The position numbers were made by a program, and so were the translations under genes. Below, one piece after another: positions 19,241 through 27,958 of a stretch of 40,471 nucleotides of DNA. Where the stretch lies: assembly GCA_900473795.1 (NCBI GenBank), contig UCMT01000041.1, positions 1 to 40,471 on the forward strand, in the 5' to 3' direction. Below the pieces are notes generated by a model. It was not told the DNA's origin, ran no database searches, and worked only from the letters and a program-made list of their open reading frames with translations. Source of the DNA: Hyphomicrobiales bacterium (GTDB lineage Bacteria; Pseudomonadota; Alphaproteobacteria; Rhizobiales; Rhizobiaceae). The first letter of the stretch is position 1. Each line of letters begins with the position of its first letter.

Positions 19241-19831
19241 ATGCCGAGACTTTTCACCGCCCTCGAGATTCCGCGTAATGCCGCAATGAGCCTTTCATTG
19301 TTACGTGGTGGTCTTCCCGGTGCCCGTTGGATCGATGTGGAGAATTACCACATCACACTCCGCTTCATCGGTGACGTCGACAACCGGACCGCTGACGAGA
19401 TCGTCGACCGGCTCGACCGCATCGAACGGCCGGAATTCCAGCTGCAGCTCACCGGCACCGGCGCCTTCGGTTCGAAGAAACCGCATTCCGTCTGGGCCGG
19501 GGTCAGCAACCCGCCGGAACTCTATGCCCTGCAGGCCGAAATCGAGCGCATCTGCCAGCGGCTGGGTTTGCCGGCCGATCCGCGCAAGTTCACGCCGCAT
19601 GTGACGCTCGCCAGGCTGCGCTCGTCGCGGGTCGAGGATGTCGTCGGCTACCTGTCGGGACGCGGCGGCTTCTACACCAACCCCTTCACCGTCTCGCGCT
19701 TCGTGCTCCTGTCGTCACGCGATTCGATCGGCGGCGGCCCCTACATCACCGAAGAGGTCTTCCCGCTCTACGAGCCGATCTCTTCCAGCCTGCCGATCAG
19801 CGAAGAGCAGCCTTCGAAGAGCATGCTGTAG
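19241..19831 (+). CDS. thpR: RNA 2',3'-cyclic phosphodiesterase (2'-5' RNA ligase family)
   Basis: A member of the 2H phosphoesterase superfamily, 196 residues. The two catalytic HxTx motifs are HITL (His37) and HVTL (His120), set in the usual bilobal fold with RFIGDV after the first and ARLRSS after the second. ThpR opens 2',3'-cyclic phosphate ends of RNA; the ligase activity for which the family was named is minor. Start ATG 19241 has GGGGAG about 7 bases upstream. A 138-bp gap separates it from the esterase. Its last 64 bases overlap the 3' end of the convergent phosphatase gene, and the C-terminal residues (about 175-196) look poorly conserved. Confidence 0.93.
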   Translation: MPRLFTALEIPRNAAMSLSLLRGGLPGARWIDVENYHITLRFIGDVDNRTADEIVDRLDRIERPEFQLQLTGTGAFGSKKPHSVWAGVSNPPELYALQAEIERICQRLGLPADPRKFTPHVTLARLRSSRVEDVVGYLSGRGGFYTNPFTVSRFVLLSSRDSIGGGPYITEEVFPLYEPISSSLPISEEQPSKSML

Positions 19832-20232
19832 ACGGCATCGAAGCCTTCCGGGCCCCCATAATAGGGGTCGGGCACGTCGCGCTCGGCGCCCAGCGTATAG
19901 CCGAGGAAAAGATGCAGCTTGTGTTGCGTGGCCGGCGGCGCGAGCGCGCGCAGCGTCGCGAGATTGTTCCGGTCCATCGCAAAGATCAGATCGAAGGCCG
20001 TAAAATCGGCTGCTTCGATCTTGCGGCCGCGCTGGCCGGCAATATCGATGCCGTGGCGCCGTGCGACGGCAATCGAGCGATGATCCGGCAGGTCACCGAT
20101 ATGCCAGCCGCCGGTCCCGGCGGAATCGACATCGACCGCATGGCCCTGTGACAGATGCCGCAGAATGCCTTCGGCCAGCGGCGAACGGCAGATGTTGCCG
20201 AGACAGACAAAGAGAATTCTGACAGGTTTCAT
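19768..20232 (-). CDS. low-molecular-weight protein tyrosine phosphatase
   Basis: A 154-residue cytoplasmic phosphatase of the LMW-PTP/Wzb/arsenate-reductase-like fold. The P-loop is CLGNICRS, with nucleophile Cys10 and Arg16; the second P-loop cysteine Cys15 is also present. The general acid is Asp122 in the DPYYGG motif. These are the determinants of a true tyrosine phosphatase rather than ArsC. No kinase or exopolysaccharide genes are adjacent, so the substrate is unknown. ATG 20232 (MKPVRILFVCLGN) is the family start; the upstream open frame is rejected. It converges with thpR, sharing 64 bp, and diverges from the pterin dehydratase. Confidence 0.93.
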   Translation of the reverse strand: MKPVRILFVCLGNICRSPLAEGILRHLSQGHAVDVDSAGTGGWHIGDLPDHRSIAVARRHGIDIAGQRGRKIEAADFTAFDLIFAMDRNNLATLRALAPPATQHKLHLFLGYTLGAERDVPDPYYGGPEGFDAVYSMLFEGCSSLIGRLEEIGS

Positions 20233-20326
20233 GCTATCCAACGGGGCAGGAGAAAAATTGAACCTATCCAAGGCTGTCGCGTTGTGAAACCACAATGTTG
20301 CCGTCACAAAAAAAGGGGGGATTGTC

Positions 20327-20659
20327 ATGAAACAGGAAAAGCTCAACCCGGAGACCGTTACCGAGAACTTGCACAAGATGGAGGGCTGGGTGCTTGCTGA
20401 AGATGGCCTTTCGATCTGGAAGACCTTCCGGTTCAAGAGTTTTGTCGAAGCGTTCGGCTTCATGAGCGAATGCGCGCTGGCGGCGGAGAAGTTCGGCCAT
20501 CACCCCGAATGGTTCAATGTCTACAACAAGGTGGACGTGACGCTGACTACCCATGATTCCGGCGGGCTGACCGAGCTGGACTTCAAGCTCGCCGCCAGAA
20601 TGGACCGCGCGGCAGCCGGGCGCATGCCCGACCATATGAAGGAAGCCCATTTGAAATAG
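20327..20659 (+). CDS. phhB: pterin-4a-carbinolamine dehydratase
   Basis: A small cytoplasmic enzyme of 110 residues that dehydrates 4a-hydroxytetrahydropterin formed by aromatic amino acid hydroxylases. The active-site motif [22 protein letters not shown] is intact, with His58, His59, Pro60, Glu61 and Trp62, then His76. No phenylalanine hydroxylase is in the window, so the enzyme either serves a distant gene or has another role, such as molybdopterin-related or moonlighting functions described for orphan members. The ATG at 20327 follows an AAAGGGGGG ribosome-binding site and diverges from the phosphatase by 94 bp. Confidence 0.95.
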   Translation: MKQEKLNPETVTENLHKMEGWVLAEDGLSIWKTFRFKSFVEAFGFMSECALAAEKFGHHPEWFNVYNKVDVTLTTHDSGGLTELDFKLAARMDRAAAGRMPDHMKEAHLK

Positions 20660-20707
20660 GCGCCGCGCTCACCCATATGCTTTTCCATGAAGGACGAGGC
20701 GAAGAAG

Positions 20708-21085
20708 ATGGATGACGTCAAGATCGGCGAGATTCTGCTGCCTGGCGAGGAGAGCGAGCAGGAGGCAAAGGCCCGCAAGGTCGAGCGTCGCTTCTGGCCG
20801 ACGCTCAAACGCGCCATGCGGCAGGTGCCCTTCAGCCGCGACCTCGTTGCTGCCTATTATTGCGCCATGGACCCGGCGACGCCGATGCGCACCCGTGGCA
20901 TCCTTCTTGGCGCTCTTGCCTATTTCGTCCTCCCGTTCGATTTCATCCCCGACGTTCTCGCCATGGTCGGCTTTTCCGATGACATCGCCGTGCTGACAGC
21001 CGCCTTTGCCGCGATCGCCGGTCAGATCAAGGAACAGCATTACGTCAAGGCGGACGAGGCCTTGCAGGATAAACTGCCCGACTGA
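20708..21085 (+). CDS. YkvA family protein (DUF1232)
   Basis: A 125-residue protein with one DUF1232 domain. The central hydrophobic helix GILLGALAYFVLPFDFIPD (about 68-86) with the LP-D-IPD signature is followed by GFSDDIAVLTAAF. The N-terminal half is charged. Function is unknown; members are often membrane-associated. The ATG at 20708 is preferred because GAGGCGAAGAAG precedes it. An ATG at 20687 would add seven residues but has no ribosome-binding site. It follows phhB by 48 bp on the same strand and may share its transcript. Confidence 0.87.
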   Translation: MDDVKIGEILLPGEESEQEAKARKVERRFWPTLKRAMRQVPFSRDLVAAYYCAMDPATPMRTRGILLGALAYFVLPFDFIPDVLAMVGFSDDIAVLTAAFAAIAGQIKEQHYVKADEALQDKLPD

Positions 21086-21566
21086 GCCGCCATCGCGAGC
21101 AGCGAAATGCTGGCCTGCCAACCCGCCCTGCCCCACGTTTTCTCGCTATCCCCCGCCGGGCACGACGCTTTTTTCAAAGGTCAAACTCTTGCCTGATTCT
21201 TTGTGACATAAACGCGCGTCGAGCACGCTTTGGCTGATGGGCTACCGCTCAGCAAGCGAAGCGCGCACGGCAGACGGAATTCGGCACGCTCGCCGGGAAC
21301 CGTTCCCTGGATTTTCGCAAAACCGTGAAACAATCAGGCTTGCATCGTTCGGGCGCGCCTTTGCTAGCCTGAATATCTTGGCAAGCCTGGAACCTGGAGC
21401 AGGATTTGCGTCGCAACGTGTTCCGTATTAAAGCGGGTGCGCAGTGAATTCAGAGAATGTTGACGGTTTGGTAACCTGAATTAAGTCAAAATAAATCAAA
21501 TCATGACCATGCGTTGCCCGGCTGATGCTGATCGGGCACCGGCGCCCAAGAAACCGGCAGGACAAG
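21086..21566. other. 481-bp intergenic region upstream of the IalB-family gene
   Basis: No credible gene was found. Structure seen: a palindrome GGGAAC-C-GTTCCC (21295-21307), and a 9-bp perfect inverted repeat CAGGCTTGC (21335-21343) / GCAAGCCTG (21381-21389). An AT-rich patch near 21470-21505 could hold a promoter for the gene at 21567. Base composition is less GC-rich near the 3' end, as expected for regulatory DNA. Confidence 0.5.
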
Positions 21567-22070
21567 ATGTTTGTAAGAAAGCTCATCACCGCACTCGCAC
21601 TCGTGACGGCATTTTCCGGCGTGGCCTCGGCCCAGTCGCCGACCCGTATCCAGCAGTTCAATGCCTGGGGTGCCTATTCCTATACCTCCGGTTCCAGCAA
21701 GGTCTGCTACGTTCTTTCGGTGCCGAAGGAAAAGAGCCCGGCCAATGTCGATCATGGCGATATCTTCTTCCTTGTGTCGCAGCGTCCGGGCCAGAACATC
21801 TCCTACGAGCCGCAGGCCATGATGGGCTATGCGCTGCAGGAAAATTCCAAGGTCACCGTTACCATCGACGCCAAGGATTTCGTGATGTTCACCAAGGGCA
21901 ATTCCGCCTGGGTGGAGAACGCCGCCGAAGAGCCGGCGCTCGTCGCCGCGATGAAATCCGGCAAGGCGATGTCGGTTGCCGCAAAGTCGCGCAAGGGCAC
22001 GCCGACGGCCTACTCCTACTCCCTGTCGGGCATTTCGGCCGCGCTGAAGCAGATCGAAGGCTGCAAGTAA
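21567..22070 (+). CDS. invasion-associated locus B (IalB) family secreted protein
   Basis: A 167-residue protein with a signal peptide (residues 1-22, cleavage ASA-QS) and a single IalB domain. The mature part opens with FNAWGAYSYTSGSSKVCYVLSVP, a family pattern, and ends in a conserved C-terminal cysteine (EGCK). The two cysteines probably form a disulfide. The name comes from Bartonella IalB, which affects erythrocyte invasion; in free-living rhizobia the role is unknown and no invasion function should be inferred. ATG 21567 is chosen because AGGACAAG directly precedes it and it begins a proper signal peptide. It stands alone between a long upstream region and a stem-loop. Confidence 0.9.
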   Translation: MFVRKLITALALVTAFSGVASAQSPTRIQQFNAWGAYSYTSGSSKVCYVLSVPKEKSPANVDHGDIFFLVSQRPGQNISYEPQAMMGYALQENSKVTVTIDAKDFVMFTKGNSAWVENAAEEPALVAAMKSGKAMSVAAKSRKGTPTAYSYSLSGISAALKQIEGCK

Positions 22071-22095
22071 GACCGGTTCGATCTGATCGTTGTTG

Positions 22096-22122
22096 CAGAA
22101 GGCCGGTTCGTCCGGCCTTCTG
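22096..22122 (+). terminator. stem-loop after the IalB-family gene
   Basis: A perfect 11-bp stem, CAGAAGGCCGG with CCGGCCTTCTG, encloses TTCGT. It lies 26 bases after the stop codon. There is no immediate T run (CCGTTAAG follows), so it may be a weak terminator or an mRNA-protecting hairpin. Confidence 0.6.
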
Positions 22123-22339
22123 CCGTTAAGGCGTTCGTCTTTTTGCAGATCTGCCCTGATGCGCCGGAGGGTGACGGCGGGCGAAAACCGTGCTAAAGGC
22201 CCGCTCCATGATGGCTGCGCGGATCCTTGGCGATCCCAAGGCGCGGCAAACGAACTCTGATCTCAGCATTTTACGCGACCGGCTCCAGGCGAAGCGCTTG
22301 AACGGACGTTGCGTATCCAGGACACGGGAACTGGCGAGA

Positions 22340-23572
22340 ATGGCCGCGACTGAAGCACTCAATCTGGACCGCCCTGTCAAGGCACCGGCCCGCCCGGCCA
22401 TGGCGGCCGAAATGCCGTCGCTGATCGGTCTTTCGCGCGAGGACATGGGCAAGGCGCTGACCGAAATCGGCGTTCCGCAGAAGCAGGTGAAGATGCGGGT
22501 GAGCCAGCTCTGGCACTGGCTCTATGTGCGCGGCGTCTCCGATTTCGACCACATGACCAATGTGTCGAAGGACATGCGCGAGATGCTGAAGAAGCATTTC
22601 ACCATCGCCCGGCCGGAAATCGTCGAGGAACAGATCTCGACCGACGGCACCCGCAAGTGGCTGTTGCGCTTCCCGCCGCGCGGCGCCGGCCGCCCCGTCG
22701 AGATCGAGACCGTCTACATCCCTGAGGAAGGCCGCGGCACGCTGTGCATTTCCAGCCAGGTCGGCTGTACGCTCACCTGTTCCTTCTGCCACACCGGCAC
22801 GCAGAAGCTGGTGCGCAACCTGACGGCCGAGGAAATCCTGGCGCAGCTTCTGCTTGCCCGCGACCGGCTGGGCGATTTCCCGGACCGCGATACGCCGGCC
22901 GGCGCCATCGTGCCTGCCGAGGGCCGCAAGGTCTCCAACGTCGTCATGATGGGCATGGGCGAGCCGCTCTACAATTTCGAACACGTCAAGACGGCGCTGC
23001 TGATCGCCACCGACGGCGACGGACTGTCCCTGTCGAAGCGCCGCGTGACGCTCTCGACCTCCGGCATCGTTCCGGAAATCCACCGCACAGGCGCCGAGCT
23101 CGGCGTCATGCTGGCGATCTCGCTGCATGCCGTGCGCGACGACCTGCGCGACATGCTGGTGCCGATCAACAAGAAGTATCCGCTGAAGGACCTGCTGGAT
23201 GCCTGCCGCGCCTATCCCGGCCTGTCGAACGCGCGCCGCATCACCTTCGAATATGTGATGCTCGAGGGCGTCAACGATTCGCTCGAAGACGCCAAGGAAC
23301 TGGTGCGGCTCCTGCGGGGCATTCCCGCCAAGATCAACCTGATCCCGTTCAATCCGTGGCCGGGCACGAACTACCAGTGTTCCTCCTGGGAGCACATCGA
23401 GGAATTCGCCGACTTCATCAACGCGGCCGGCTATGCCTCGCCGATCCGCACGCCGCGCGGCCGCGACATTCTCGCCGCCTGCGGCCAGCTGAAATCCGAA
23501 TCCGAGCGCATGCGCAAGGTCGACCGCATGGCCTTCGAGGCGATGATGATCGCCAATCACGGCGAGGATTGA
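22340..23572 (+). CDS. rlmN: dual-specificity 23S rRNA/tRNA adenine-C2 methyltransferase RlmN
   Basis: A radical-SAM enzyme that methylates C2 of A2503 in 23S rRNA and of A37 in some tRNAs. The [4Fe-4S] cysteines are Cys143, Cys147 and Cys150 (CTLTCSFC). The mechanistic cysteine near the C-terminus is Cys381 (ILAACGQL). The MGMGEPLYN segment and SLHA block of the family are present. Length is 410, typical for rhizobia. The frame is open further upstream, but ATG 22340 is chosen from the family N-terminus and GGCGAGA before it. It lies 269 bp after the IalB-family gene. Confidence 0.95.
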   Translation: MAATEALNLDRPVKAPARPAMAAEMPSLIGLSREDMGKALTEIGVPQKQVKMRVSQLWHWLYVRGVSDFDHMTNVSKDMREMLKKHFTIARPEIVEEQISTDGTRKWLLRFPPRGAGRPVEIETVYIPEEGRGTLCISSQVGCTLTCSFCHTGTQKLVRNLTAEEILAQLLLARDRLGDFPDRDTPAGAIVPAEGRKVSNVVMMGMGEPLYNFEHVKTALLIATDGDGLSLSKRRVTLSTSGIVPEIHRTGAELGVMLAISLHAVRDDLRDMLVPINKKYPLKDLLDACRAYPGLSNARRITFEYVMLEGVNDSLEDAKELVRLLRGIPAKINLIPFNPWPGTNYQCSSWEHIEEFADFINAAGYASPIRTPRGRDILAACGQLKSESERMRKVDRMAFEAMMIANHGED

Positions 23573-23665
23573 TCAGAAAATTTGATGAATGCCGGTCTCC
23601 AATTCGATTGATTTAGCCTGTCGCGCTTCCTAAGAAGGCCGAAAAATCAGTCTCGGAGGACACCC

Positions 23666-24619
23666 ATGCGCTCAATCCTGCTTGCTCTCGCAGCAACCGT
23701 CGCCCTCGCCCTGCCCGCGCGGGCAGACGAGGTGACCGTCGCCGTCACCGCCATCGTCGAACATCCGGCGCTCGATGCCGTGCGTGATGGTGTCAAGGAA
23801 GCACTGGCCGCCGCCGGCTACAAGGAAGGCGAGAACCTCAAGTTCCTGTATGAGTCCGCCCAGGGCAATCCGGCGACGGCCGCGCAGATCGCCCGCCAGT
23901 TCGCCGGCGAAGGCCCGAACGTCATCGTTCCGATCTCGACGCCCTCGGCGCAGGCGGTGGTCTCCTCGACGCGCGACATTCCGGTCGTTTTCACCGCCGT
24001 TTCCGATCCGCTCGGCGCGCAACTCGTCAAGGACATGGACAAGCCGGGCGGCAACGTCACCGGTCTCTCCGACCTGTCGCCGGTTGCCGAACATGTCGCG
24101 CTCATCAAGGAGATCCTGCCGAACGTGAAATCGATCGGTTATCTCTACAATTCCGGCGAGGCGAACTCGGTTTCGCTGCTCGCCGTCCTGAAGACGGAAG
24201 CCGAGAAGGCCGGCCTGACGGTCGTCGAATCCGCCGCGACGAAGTCCGCTGAAGTACAGGGCGCCGCTCGCGCCCTCGTCGGCCGCGCCGACGTCATCTA
24301 TATTCCGACCGACAACACGATCATCTCGGCGCTCGAAGGTGCTGTCGCCGTCGCCGAGGAAGCCAAGCTGCCGCTCTTCACGGCCGACACGGACTCCGTT
24401 TCGCGCGGCGCGGTCGCTGCTCTCGGCTTCAACTACCATGATGTCGGCAAGCAGACTGGCGACCTCGTTGTGCGTGTCCTGAAGGGTGAAAACCCGGGCG
24501 ATATCGCCGTCAAGGTCGCAGCCGGCACCGATCTCGTCATCAACAAGGCTGCCGCCTCGAAGATGGGTGTGACCTTCCCGGAAAGCGTGCTTGGCCGCGC
24601 CACCCGCGTCATCGAGTAA
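23666..24619 (+). CDS. ABC transporter substrate-binding protein, TrpX/ABC_sub_bind family
   Basis: A periplasmic binding protein of 317 residues with a signal peptide ending at ARA-DE (residue 20). It belongs to the ABC_sub_bind (YtlA/TrpX) family: TVAVTAIVEHPALDAVRDGVKEAL at the N-terminus, VPISTPSAQAV and FTAVSDPLGAQLV in the middle, and YIPTDNTIISALE plus FNYHDVGKQTG toward the C-terminus. Relatives in Gram-positives bind tryptophan or other aromatic compounds; the ligand here is unknown. A GGAGG ribosome-binding site precedes ATG 23666. The permease and ATPase genes follow on the same strand after a 150-bp gap containing a hairpin. Confidence 0.92.
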   Translation: MRSILLALAATVALALPARADEVTVAVTAIVEHPALDAVRDGVKEALAAAGYKEGENLKFLYESAQGNPATAAQIARQFAGEGPNVIVPISTPSAQAVVSSTRDIPVVFTAVSDPLGAQLVKDMDKPGGNVTGLSDLSPVAEHVALIKEILPNVKSIGYLYNSGEANSVSLLAVLKTEAEKAGLTVVESAATKSAEVQGAARALVGRADVIYIPTDNTIISALEGAVAVAEEAKLPLFTADTDSVSRGAVAALGFNYHDVGKQTGDLVVRVLKGENPGDIAVKVAAGTDLVINKAAASKMGVTFPESVLGRATRVIE

Positions 24620-24658
24620 GCGCGCATCGCGTCACGCCTGCACAATCCGATTGATTTC

Positions 24659-24689
24659 GAACCGCCCTCCTTCCATACGGGGGCGGTTC
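24659..24689 (+). terminator. intercistronic hairpin after the binding-protein gene
   Basis: GAACCGCCC (24659-24667) pairs perfectly with GGGCGGTTC (24681-24689), with two more G-C pairs possible beyond a bulge. No U tract follows. In ABC operons such stems usually protect the upstream binding-protein mRNA or attenuate the downstream genes. Confidence 0.55.
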
Positions 24690-24769
24690 ATCTGTAAAAG
24701 CACGCGCTCTTCCATTTGCCGATGCGGGCGGAAGCGCGCGAAGACGTCAAGAGAAGTGGACCGACAGCG

Positions 24770-25648
24770 GTGAGCCAAATTGCCTTCTGGGGAGCGGTGG
24801 AGCTGGGGCTCGTCTATGCCTTCGTCGCCATCGGCGTGTTCCTTGCCTTCCGCGTGCTCGACTTTCCGGACCTGACCGTGGATGGTTCATTTCCACTCGG
24901 CGCCGCCGTCACCGCCGTGCTGATCATTGCCGGTGTCAATCCCTGGCTTGCCGCCGGTGTTGCCATGATTGCAGGGGCTGCCGCCGGGATCGTGACCGCG
25001 ATCCTCAACGTGCGCTTTCGCATCCTCAATCTCTTGGCTTCGATCCTGACGATGATTGCGCTGTTCTCGGTCAATCTGCGCGTCATGGGCAAACCCAACG
25101 TCGCGCTGATCAATGCCGACACGATGCTGTCGCCCTTCTACGGCCTCGGCCTGCGCGATTTCTATGTCCGGCCGCTGTTCGTCGGGCTGCTGGTGGTGAT
25201 CGCGGCGCTCGCGGTGTGGCGCTTCCTCGAAAGCGACGCCGGGCTTGCCATGCGCGCAACCGGCGCCAATGCGCGCATGGCCCGGGCGCAAGGGGTCGAC
25301 ACCAGCCGCCAGATCTATCTCGGCATGGCGATGTCGAATGCTCTGGTCGCACTCGGCGGCGCGCTGTTTGCCCAGACGAACGGCTTTGCCGATGTCACAT
25401 CCGGCGTCGGCACCATCGTCGTTGGCCTTGCGGCCGTCATCATCGGTGAAACCCTGCTCGGCAGCCGCGGCATCCTGATCGCGCTTGCCGGCTGCGTGCT
25501 CGGCTCGATTCTCTACCGGATCGCCATCCAGCTCGCGCTTTCGACCGACATGCTGGGGCTGCAAGCCTCCGACCTCAATCTGGTCACTGCAGCACTCGTC
25601 ACCGTCGCCCTCGTCCTTCCCCGCCTGCGCCGCGGAGGTGCCGCATGA
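24770..25648 (+). CDS. ABC transporter permease, TrpY-like
   Basis: A 292-residue permease of the branched-chain amino-acid type (BPD_transp_2) family, as found with ABC_sub_bind proteins. Eight to nine hydrophobic helices are visible; the segment ESDAGLAMRATGANARMARAQGVD (about 158-181) is the typical coupling loop facing the ATPase. The start is GTG at 24770 (SQIAFWGAVELGLVYAF), preceded weakly by AGAAGTGGA. Upstream in-frame ATGs at 24716 and 24722 would add a charged stretch and are less likely. The stop overlaps the ATPase ATG. Confidence 0.9.
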   Translation: MSQIAFWGAVELGLVYAFVAIGVFLAFRVLDFPDLTVDGSFPLGAAVTAVLIIAGVNPWLAAGVAMIAGAAAGIVTAILNVRFRILNLLASILTMIALFSVNLRVMGKPNVALINADTMLSPFYGLGLRDFYVRPLFVGLLVVIAALAVWRFLESDAGLAMRATGANARMARAQGVDTSRQIYLGMAMSNALVALGGALFAQTNGFADVTSGVGTIVVGLAAVIIGETLLGSRGILIALAGCVLGSILYRIAIQLALSTDMLGLQASDLNLVTAALVTVALVLPRLRRGGAA

Positions 25649-26439
25649 TCAAGCTCGACGCTATCCAGGTCGTCTTCGGCAAGGGCACGCCGCTCGAGAA
25701 GCGCGCATTGAACGGCATCAGCCTGACCATCGAGGAAGGCACCTTCGTTACCGTCATCGGCTCGAACGGCGCCGGCAAATCGACCGTGCTTGGGGTGCTC
25801 GCCGGCGACGTGTTGCCGGCCGCCGGACAGGTAACGATCGGCAAGGTGGACGTGACCCGCAAGGGAACCGCCGCCCGCGCCGGGCTCGTCGCCCGCGTCT
25901 TCCAGGACCCGCTGGCGGGAAGCTGCGGCGCGCTGTCGATCGAGGAAAACCTGGCGCTGGCCGCCAAGCGCGGCGAAAGCCGCGGCCTGACGCCGGCACT
26001 TGGGACCAAACGCCGTGAACATTTTCGCGAACGCATCGCCGAACTCAATCTCGGGCTCGAGAACCGCATGAAGGACCGCATGGACCTGCTCTCGGGCGGT
26101 CAGCGCCAGGCGGTCTCGCTGGTCATGGCGACGCTCGCCGGCTCCGAAGTGCTGCTGCTCGACGAACACACGGCAGCCCTCGATCCCGGCATGGCCGAGT
26201 TCATCATGAACCTTACCCAGAAGATCGTTTCCGAGCGCAAGCTGACGGCGCTGATGGTCACCCACTCGATGCGCCAGGCGCTCGATTTCGGTCACCGCAC
26301 GATCATGCTGCATGCCGGCGAAGTCGTGCTCGACGTCTCCGGCGATAGCCGCAAGACGCTGCAGGTCGAGGATCTCATCGCCATGTTCCGCCGCATCCGC
26401 GGCCAGACGCTGGATGACGACGCGCTGCTGATCGGCTGA
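25645..26439 (+). CDS. ABC transporter ATP-binding protein, TrpZ-like
   Basis: ATPase of the same importer, 264 residues. The motifs are Walker A GSNGAGKST (39-47), Q-loop VFQDPLAG, signature LSGGQ (149-153) and Walker B LLLDEH (170-175). The histidine after the catalytic Glu (DEHTAALDP) and the FVTVIGSNGAG context are characteristic of the subgroup paired with ABC_sub_bind proteins. ATG 25645 overlaps the permease stop (ATGA), so subunit synthesis is coupled. It completes a three-gene importer. Confidence 0.93.
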   Translation: MIKLDAIQVVFGKGTPLEKRALNGISLTIEEGTFVTVIGSNGAGKSTVLGVLAGDVLPAAGQVTIGKVDVTRKGTAARAGLVARVFQDPLAGSCGALSIEENLALAAKRGESRGLTPALGTKRREHFRERIAELNLGLENRMKDRMDLLSGGQRQAVSLVMATLAGSEVLLLDEHTAALDPGMAEFIMNLTQKIVSERKLTALMVTHSMRQALDFGHRTIMLHAGEVVLDVSGDSRKTLQVEDLIAMFRRIRGQTLDDDALLIG

Positions 26440-26501
26440 CGGCCGCCAGCAATTTGCCCCAATCGGCCGTCAAGCAATGGCTTGTCGTCCGCTGGGGGTG
26501 A

Positions 26502-27140
26502 ATGATGCTTTCTCGCCGCATGCTGATCGGTGGTGGACTGTGTGCCGGTGCTGCCGGCCTGACAGTGCCTGTCATTGGGCCCCGCGCCGAAAACAGGGCT
26601 CAAGCGGAGGAATGGGCGACAAGGCTTGTCGCGGCCGCCCGCTCGCAGATCGGCGTCACACTGTTCTACGATCCCTCCTATTCGAAGATCGATTTTCCGG
26701 GCGGCGACGTACCGCGCTTCAAGGGCGTCTGCACCGATGTCATCGTCCGCGCCTATCGGGACGGCCTTGACACCGACCTCCAGGCCCTGGTGCATGCCGA
26801 CATGCGCAACGCCTTCACCGCCTATCCGAAAAACTGGGGTTTGAAGACCACCGACAGGAATATCGACCACCGGCGCGTCCCGAACCTGCAGACGTTTCTG
26901 AAGCGGCAGAAAGCCGAAGTGCCCATTGTCTCGGACGGGCTTGCCTATAGCCCCGGCGATATCGTCACGCAGATGCTGCCCGGCAACAAGCCGCATATCG
27001 CCATCGTCAGCGACGCCCTCAGCGACGACGGCTCGCGACCGCTGCTGATCCACAATATCGGATGGGGAGCGAAGATGGAGGATATCCTCTTCGCCTTCAC
27101 GATCACCGGGCACTACCGCTATAGCGGCCAGGCCACCTAG
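26502..27140 (+). CDS. DUF1287 exported protein
   Basis: A 212-residue protein of the DUF1287 family. The N-terminus LSRRMLIGGGLCAGAAGL looks like a Tat or Sec signal. The mature domain has a candidate NlpC/P60-like arrangement: GVCTDVIVRAYR with Cys77, and NKPHIAIVSD with His165. That would fit a cell-wall amidase or peptidase, but no activity is established for the family as far as I know. Two adjacent ATGs exist; the second (26505) is better spaced from GGGGG. It follows the importer ATPase by 62 bp, and its stop overlaps the convergent LysE gene by 4 bp. Confidence 0.85.
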   Translation: MMLSRRMLIGGGLCAGAAGLTVPVIGPRAENRAQAEEWATRLVAAARSQIGVTLFYDPSYSKIDFPGGDVPRFKGVCTDVIVRAYRDGLDTDLQALVHADMRNAFTAYPKNWGLKTTDRNIDHRRVPNLQTFLKRQKAEVPIVSDGLAYSPGDIVTQMLPGNKPHIAIVSDALSDDGSRPLLIHNIGWGAKMEDILFAFTITGHYRYSGQAT

Positions 27141-27778
27141 CGCGTCTGCGTGAACAGGATCTTCACCGCGAAGATCGAGAAGACGCCTGCAAACGTGTAG
27201 TCGATGCCGCGCATGACGCTCTTCTTGCGCTGCAGCCAGCCCGACAGCCAGTCGGCGGTCAGGATGACCAGCATATTGACCGGCATGGCCGCGACGATGA
27301 AGAAGAAGCCGAGGAACAGCAGCTTCTGCGTCACGGCCGGATCGTTGGCGGTGACGAATTGCGGCAGGAAGGTCATGAAGAAGATGATGACCTTCGGGTT
27401 GAGCAGGTTGACCCATAGCCCGGTCGAGATATTGGCCATGGCGGACGCGCCCGTATCCTCCACCTTCTTCACCGACAGGCTCGACCCGTAACGGATCGCC
27501 TGCACTGCCAGCCAGAACAGATAGGCAGCGCCGCCGGTCTTCAGCACCATGAAGGCCGTGGGCGACGCGGTGATCAGCGCCGAGATGCCGAAGGCAACGA
27601 GCAGCGTGTGCACGACGCAGCCGAGGCTCGTGCCGATCACCACGAAGAAGGCGGCGGCCTTGCCCTGCGACAGCGCCCGGCTGATCGACAACGTCATGTC
27701 GGGACCCGGCGTCGCGGCCAGAAGCAATGTCGCGGCGGTGAAGGCAAGAAGCGTCGGCAGGCTGGGCAGAAAATCCAT
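27137..27778 (-). CDS. LysE family amino-acid exporter (RhtB type)
   Basis: An inner-membrane exporter of 213 residues with six hydrophobic helices. The signature AATPGPDMTLSISRALSQGKAAAF (about 18-41) and the mid-protein NLLNPKVIIFFMTFLPQF belong to the RhtB branch, which exports threonine, homoserine, leucine or other amino acids. The substrate here is unknown. Start ATG 27778 has GAGGACC seven bases upstream; the open frame beyond it is rejected. It is convergent with DUF1287 and divergent from the BA14K gene. Confidence 0.92.
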   Translation of the reverse strand: MDFLPSLPTLLAFTAATLLLAATPGPDMTLSISRALSQGKAAAFFVVIGTSLGCVVHTLLVAFGISALITASPTAFMVLKTGGAAYLFWLAVQAIRYGSSLSVKKVEDTGASAMANISTGLWVNLLNPKVIIFFMTFLPQFVTANDPAVTQKLLFLGFFFIVAAMPVNMLVILTADWLSGWLQRKKSVMRGIDYTFAGVFSIFAVKILFTQTR

Positions 27779-27958
27779 GGCGTAAGGTCCTCGAATGGCA
27801 ACGTGCGCGATCCCTGGAGCAGGTAACGAAACACAACGATGCCACGTTCTTTCGCGGGGGGACGCGCTCTGTTTCGCATAGTGGAACGTTTTTGTGTTTT
27901 CAGGTATTCTTATAGATGGAGACAGGAAAGGAGAAGGGCTGACACAGGAGAAAAGCTG

